A stretch of 18,061 nt of DNA from UBA6065 sp038063975 (GTDB lineage: Bacteria; Patescibacteriota; Minisyncoccia; Phycocordibacterales; UBA6065): contig JBBTTY010000017.1 of NCBI GenBank assembly GCA_038063975.1, positions 1 through 18,061 of the forward strand, read 5' to 3'. How positions within the stretch are numbered: the stretch's first letter is position 1; every line of letters starts with the position of its first letter. Position numbers and translations under genes: made by a program. The notes beneath the pieces are model-generated. The model was given only the letters and a program-made list of their open reading frames with translations. It did no database searches and was not told the DNA's origin. Below, in pieces: positions 15,141-18,061 of this stretch.

Positions 15141-15149
15141 TGCTATTGT
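15141..15149 (+). promoter_or_regulatory. Possible extended -10 before the epimerase gene
   Basis: TGCTATTGT partly fits TGnTATAAT. It would start transcription near 15156, 12 bases before ATG 15168. It is weaker than the other boxes in the window. Confidence 0.35.
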
Positions 15150-15167
15150 AATTTGTATGAATTTTAT

Positions 15168-16094
15168 ATGAATAAAAAAGTAATCGTCACGGGCGGTGCC
15201 GGTTTTTTGGGTTCGACACTTGTGCCGGCGCTCCTAAAAGATGGTTATGAAGTGCATATAATAGATAATTTGCTTTCTGGCAAGAGAGAACGTGTGCCCA
15301 AAAATGCGACTTTGCATGTAATAGATATTCGAAACCCACAAACTTTGGAATCAGTATTTAATAAAATTAAAAACATCTATTGCGTTTTTCATCTCGCAGC
15401 CTTGCCTCGGGTACAATTTTCCATAGATTTTCCTCTGGAATCTCATAGCGTGAATGTAAACGGTCTACTCAATGTTTTTGAAGCATCACGAAAAGCCAAG
15501 GTTAGACGAATCGTCTATTCCGCATCGAGCTCGGCATATGGAGATCAGCCGATTATGCCTCTCGTCGAAGATATGAAATCTAATCCAAAAAGTCCTTATG
15601 CCACACAGAAATTTTATGGAGAACTTTTGGCGAGGCAATACAGTTTGCATTACGGACTTGAAACTGTGTGCTTGCGATACTTTAATATTTTTGGACCGAA
15701 TTTTGATCCAAACGGCCCGTATGCCATGGCCATAGGAAAATTTTTAATAGCATGTAAAGAAGGGAAGCCCCTCACGATTACAGGTGACGGCAGTCAAACT
15801 CGTGATTGTGTATATGCGACAGATGTAGCGCGTGCCAATATTCTCGCCGCTGAAAGCAAAAAAGTAGGGAAAGCTGAAGTCATAAATATAGGCAGTGGTA
15901 AAAATATTTCTATTTTGAAAATAGCCGAAATGATTGGCGGTAAAAATGGTAAAATTGTCCATATTGCTTCTCGAGTTGAACCGCACGATACACAGGCTGA
16001 TATTTCAAAGGCGAAAAAACTACTCGGCTGGGCGCCGAAAATGACTATAGAAAAGGGGATAAAGGAATTGAAACGACTCAATAATATAAAATAA
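15168..16094 (+). CDS. NAD-dependent UDP-sugar epimerase/dehydratase (GalE-like)
   Basis: This is an extended short-chain dehydrogenase acting on a nucleotide sugar. The NAD loop is TGGAGFLGS with G9, G12 and G15, and DN at 33-34 would bind the cofactor ribose. The active site shows SASSSAYG (118-125) and the Y144-x3-K148 pair in YATQK. The substrate side includes LRYFNIFGPN and the late CVYATDVARA and INIGSGKNIS. At 308 residues it matches UDP-glucose 4-epimerases of the WbpP/GalE type, but 4,6-dehydratases look alike. I use ATG 15168; the frame opens at a TTG at 15153, giving MYEFY before the normal MNKKVIVTGG start. It probably supplies the sugar used by the neighbouring transferases. Confidence 0.9.
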   Translation: MNKKVIVTGGAGFLGSTLVPALLKDGYEVHIIDNLLSGKRERVPKNATLHVIDIRNPQTLESVFNKIKNIYCVFHLAALPRVQFSIDFPLESHSVNVNGLLNVFEASRKAKVRRIVYSASSSAYGDQPIMPLVEDMKSNPKSPYATQKFYGELLARQYSLHYGLETVCLRYFNIFGPNFDPNGPYAMAIGKFLIACKEGKPLTITGDGSQTRDCVYATDVARANILAAESKKVGKAEVINIGSGKNISILKIAEMIGGKNGKIVHIASRVEPHDTQADISKAKKLLGWAPKMTIEKGIKELKRLNNIK

Positions 16095-16095
16095 A

Positions 16096-16202
16096 AAAAC
16101 AACAGATACAATTTCTTCATTGCTCGGCACCGGGACCATTGGATTCGCTAAACATAATAGGTCCTAATTGCCTCGCAATTCAGAAACTGTATCTGTTGTT
16201 TT
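16096..16202. other. 107-bp structured element with 15-bp inverted repeat
   Basis: AAAACAACAGATACA (16096-16110) and its exact complement (16188-16202) close the element; after one mismatch the pairing continues with TTTCT/AGAAA. Inside are GGACC/GGTCC (16133-16137 with 16160-16164, 22-base loop) and a tight hairpin AATTGC, CTC, GCAATT (16166-16180). The overall shape resembles the 1055 and 10391 repeats, but the sequence is unrelated. The lower strand ends in T7 and the upper in TTGTTTT, so it could stop transcription in either direction after the epimerase. No tRNA, 6S or SRP signature was found. Confidence 0.7.
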
Positions 16203-16204
16203 AT

Positions 16205-16380
16205 ATTACTAAACACCCCCTTAATGTCTTAAATACATTTTGAACACTCCCGAATAACTTCGAGGGGTGTTTTCAAATTAAGTCCTAGGTTCTTGGACTC
16301 TTGACACTAGCCCTCTGATCCTTAGAACTTAGTTCTTCACAACCTCGACGAAAGTCGAGGCCGTTTTTTGCTTTTTCATG
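16205..16380 (+). promoter_or_regulatory. secD upstream region with competing hairpins
   Basis: GGGGTGTT (from 16264) can pair either with AAACACCCC at 16211-16219 or with AACACTCC at 16243-16250; in the latter case the stem is extended by CGAA, TAAC, TTCG. AGAAC (16324-16328) can pair with the following GTTCT or with the earlier GGTTCT. AGTCC/GGACT adds another stem. TTGACA at 16301-16306, 16 bases before TAGAAC, might be a promoter. Such mutually exclusive pairings look like an attenuator leader or a small RNA, but no known class is recognised. Confidence 0.4.
16343..16369 (+). terminator. Strong intrinsic terminator
   Basis: CCTCGAC, loop GAAA, GTCGAGG, then CCG and six T residues. The stem is perfect with a GNRA tetraloop. 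It lies about 50 bases before secD and so either ends upstream transcripts or attenuates a secD leader. Confidence 0.85.
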
Positions 16381-16401
16381 AAAGACAGGCTAGTATAGCC
16401 C

Positions 16402-16407
16402 TATATT
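16402..16407 (+). promoter_or_regulatory. Possible -10 before secD
   Basis: TATATT would start transcription near 16414, seven bases before ATG 16421 and downstream of the terminator. No clear -35 is seen. Confidence 0.35.
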
Positions 16408-16420
16408 AAAATAATTTTAT

Positions 16421-17770
16421 ATGTGGAAAAAACGAATTTCGGCACTGCTTTTACTCATTCTGGCTTTCGGCATAGGATATTTTACATACGATAAAAAAGG
16501 AGAAGAGTCACAATTAAATGCATCCCGTTTCCCATATAGGCTCGGTCTTGATCTCTCCAGCGGAACCCATTTGGTTTTTCAAGCTGATACGGCTACATTG
16601 GCCGAATCGGAAATCGGCGATTCTATGTCTGCTCTAGCCCAAGTTGTGGAGAGGAGGGTTAATTTGTTTGGCGTTTCTGAACCTCTAGTTCAAGTTGAAG
16701 AGGGAGGTACGGTCGGTAATACAGAACATCGTCTGATTGTCGAGCTTCCGGGAGTGACAGATGTAAAGCAGGCTGTAGAACTGATAGGCCAGACGCCGAC
16801 TTTAGACTTTCGATTGGTCAAACCCGGTGCGGAAAAAATGACAGAGGAAGAGCGCGCCACAGCTACGATCGATGACGTTTTTATGCCGACTGGATTGACT
16901 GGCCGTTATCTCAAACGTGCGACTCTGCAATTTGATCCGACGACCTATGTGCCTGTCGTGGGAATTGAATTCAATGATGAGGGAGGAGAGCTATTTGCTA
17001 AAATCACAAAGGAAAATACTGGAAAAATTCTCGGAATATTCCTAGATGGAGAACCGATTTCCACTCCAGTCATCCGCCAAGAAATTACATCAAAGCAAGC
17101 TGTTATTACGGGGGATTTCAAACTGGAAGAAGCCAAAACATTAGTTCGAAATCTCAATTACGGCGCTCTACCTGTGCCGATTTCTCTGGTTTCCACTCAA
17201 ACTGTCGGCGCGACATTGGGTGAAGGGGCACTCAATGCGAGCATGCGCGCCGGAACAATAGCTTTCATCGCTGTCGCTTTATTTCTCATTTTTTGGTACA
17301 GAGTGCCGGGGATTATAGCCACTGTCGCTCTGGCTATATACATCGCTCTCAATTTGGCGCTTTTCAAACTGATACCGGTAACTCTCACTTCCGCAGGCAT
17401 TGCGGGTTTCATTTTGTCTCTAGGTATGGCAGTGGATGCGAATATTCTTATTTTTGAAAGAATGAAAGAAGAATTGCGCCGAGGACTGGCTTTAGCCGAC
17501 GCAATTAAAGAGGGTTTCCATCGCGCCTGGCTTTCCATTCGTGATTCAAATTCTTCTTCTATAATCACGGCTATTATCCTGTATTATTTTGCTTCAACAC
17601 CTGTTATAAAAGGCTTTGCTTTGGTTTTCGGCCTCGGTGTCATTGTTTCTATGTTTACAGCTATCACCGCCTCGCGCACTCTCCTCATGGCTGTCGGTGC
17701 CAGAAGGGAAGGCAGACTCGCCAGATTTTTCTTCAGTTCAGGCATGAGTTCAGGTATAAATAAGTCATAA
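16421..17770 (+). CDS. secD: Protein translocase subunit SecD
   Basis: SecD, with SecF, uses the proton gradient to pull exported proteins through SecYEG. The N-terminal membrane helix (6-22) is followed by RLGLDLSSGTHLVFQAD (40-56), the periplasmic P1 domain with ERRVNLFGVSEP (78-88) and ELPG, and the NYGALPVP entry to the channel part (247-254). Five more membrane helices occupy 275-425. GMAVDANILIFERMKEE (335-351) carries the conserved Asp of proton transport (D339), and RDSNSSSIITA (374-384) follows. Length 449 is near that of Gram-positive-type SecD. secF starts 24 bases after the stop. Confidence 0.95.
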   Translation: MWKKRISALLLLILAFGIGYFTYDKKGEESQLNASRFPYRLGLDLSSGTHLVFQADTATLAESEIGDSMSALAQVVERRVNLFGVSEPLVQVEEGGTVGNTEHRLIVELPGVTDVKQAVELIGQTPTLDFRLVKPGAEKMTEEERATATIDDVFMPTGLTGRYLKRATLQFDPTTYVPVVGIEFNDEGGELFAKITKENTGKILGIFLDGEPISTPVIRQEITSKQAVITGDFKLEEAKTLVRNLNYGALPVPISLVSTQTVGATLGEGALNASMRAGTIAFIAVALFLIFWYRVPGIIATVALAIYIALNLALFKLIPVTLTSAGIAGFILSLGMAVDANILIFERMKEELRRGLALADAIKEGFHRAWLSIRDSNSSSIITAIILYYFASTPVIKGFALVFGLGVIVSMFTAITASRTLLMAVGARREGRLARFFFSSGMSSGINKS

Positions 17771-17793
17771 TAAAAACATAATAAAAATCTGCC

Positions 17794-18048
17794 ATGTTCA
17801 TCGTACGGCACAGAAAATTCTTTTACTCTCTCTCAGCCATACTCGTTGTTTTGTCTCTGGTGGCTTTATTCGTCTGGGGTCTCAAACCCGGCATTGACTT
17901 CAAAGGCGGTTCTATCATAGAAGTAGAATATCCCGCTTCCGCCCGGCCTCTCATAGATCAAATAAAAATAAATCTGGACGCTCTGAATTTGGGTGAATAT
18001 TCTCTACGTGAGACAGCTGATACAGGTTTTATCATCAGAACATCATAA
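17794..18048 (+). pseudogene. secF: SecF N-terminal part, stopped by in-frame TAA
   Basis: The product starts with a membrane helix (about 8-30) and the SecF hallmark GIDFKGGSIIEVEY (33-46), then the beginning of the P1 domain, ending GFIIRTS at residue 84. A normal SecF has about 290-300 residues and five more helices. The stop is TAA at 18046-18048. The same frame then reads L-S-P-Q to the end of the window, which is what I would expect to follow an RT-x-x-LSP stretch in SecF. One base change (GAA or AAA to TAA) would explain it. The frame may therefore be broken by a nonsense mutation or a base-call error; the window ends before more can be seen. Confidence 0.75.
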
Positions 18049-18061
18049 CTGTCTCCCCAAA

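Noticed and set aside
15153..15167. TTG start for the epimerase
   Set aside because: The extra MYEFY precedes the standard family start MNKKVIVTGG, and an ATG is available at 15168.
16096..16202. tRNA, tmRNA, 6S or SRP RNA in the structured element
   Set aside because: No anticodon/T-arm geometry, no tag-peptide frame, and no conserved SRP loop on either strand.
1..18061. CRISPR arrays, insertion sequences or an alternative genetic code
   Set aside because: No regularly spaced direct repeats or transposase was seen, and the intact genes end normally at TAA, TAG or TGA without needing recoding.

Overview
The window looks like a chromosomal segment of a Candidate Phyla Radiation bacterium (Patescibacteria, Parcubacteria-like). 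This is inferred from gene content and style. A type IV pilus operon is built from short, divergent pilM, pilN and pilO genes. The ComF homologue lacks its zinc finger, secD and secF are separate genes, and a cysteine-motif membrane protein of a type I associate with this group is present. Most promoter-like elements are extended -10 boxes lying only 0-15 bases before the start codon, which implies leaderless or near-leaderless mRNAs. No rRNA, tRNA or CRISPR array was seen.

Layout. Bases 1-318 hold a 47-codon fragment of a P-loop kinase and then comF on the minus strand (319-1017). A ~114-bp structured repeat separates comF from the plus-strand pilus operon (1218-8355): pilM, pilN, pilO, a small PilP-like membrane protein, pilB, a receiver-only response regulator, pilT and pilC. 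A single-pass protein with four cysteines (8451-9203) and a RodA/FtsW-family glycan polymerase (9213-10358) follow. A second copy of the repeat (10391-10513) marks the left edge of a visibly AT-richer three-gene island (10604-12433). The island encodes a DpnA-like adenine methyltransferase, a small protein with the motif pattern of an ADP-ribosyltransferase, and a MutH/Sau3AI-like nuclease. The start and stop codons of the three genes touch or overlap, so they are probably one restriction-modification unit.

Bases 12521-16094 form a surface-polysaccharide block. A GT4 glycosyltransferase on the minus strand is divergent from an undecaprenyl-phosphate sugar transferase, which is followed by a UDP-sugar epimerase. 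The 326-base gap at 16095-16420 is rich in structure: a 107-bp element closed by a 15-bp inverted repeat, overlapping alternative hairpins and a strong intrinsic terminator. secD (16421-17770) and the start of secF come next. secF is interrupted by an in-frame TAA after 84 codons.

How the genes fit together. PilM/N/O and the PilP-like protein form the inner-membrane alignment complex, PilC is the platform, and PilB and PilT power extension and retraction. With ComF they suggest pilus-based DNA uptake. RodA, the sugar genes and SecDF serve the cell envelope. The most unusual items are the covarying repeat pair, the ADP-ribosyltransferase-like gene inside the restriction-modification operon, the 16.1-16.4 kb structured gap and the secF nonsense codon.
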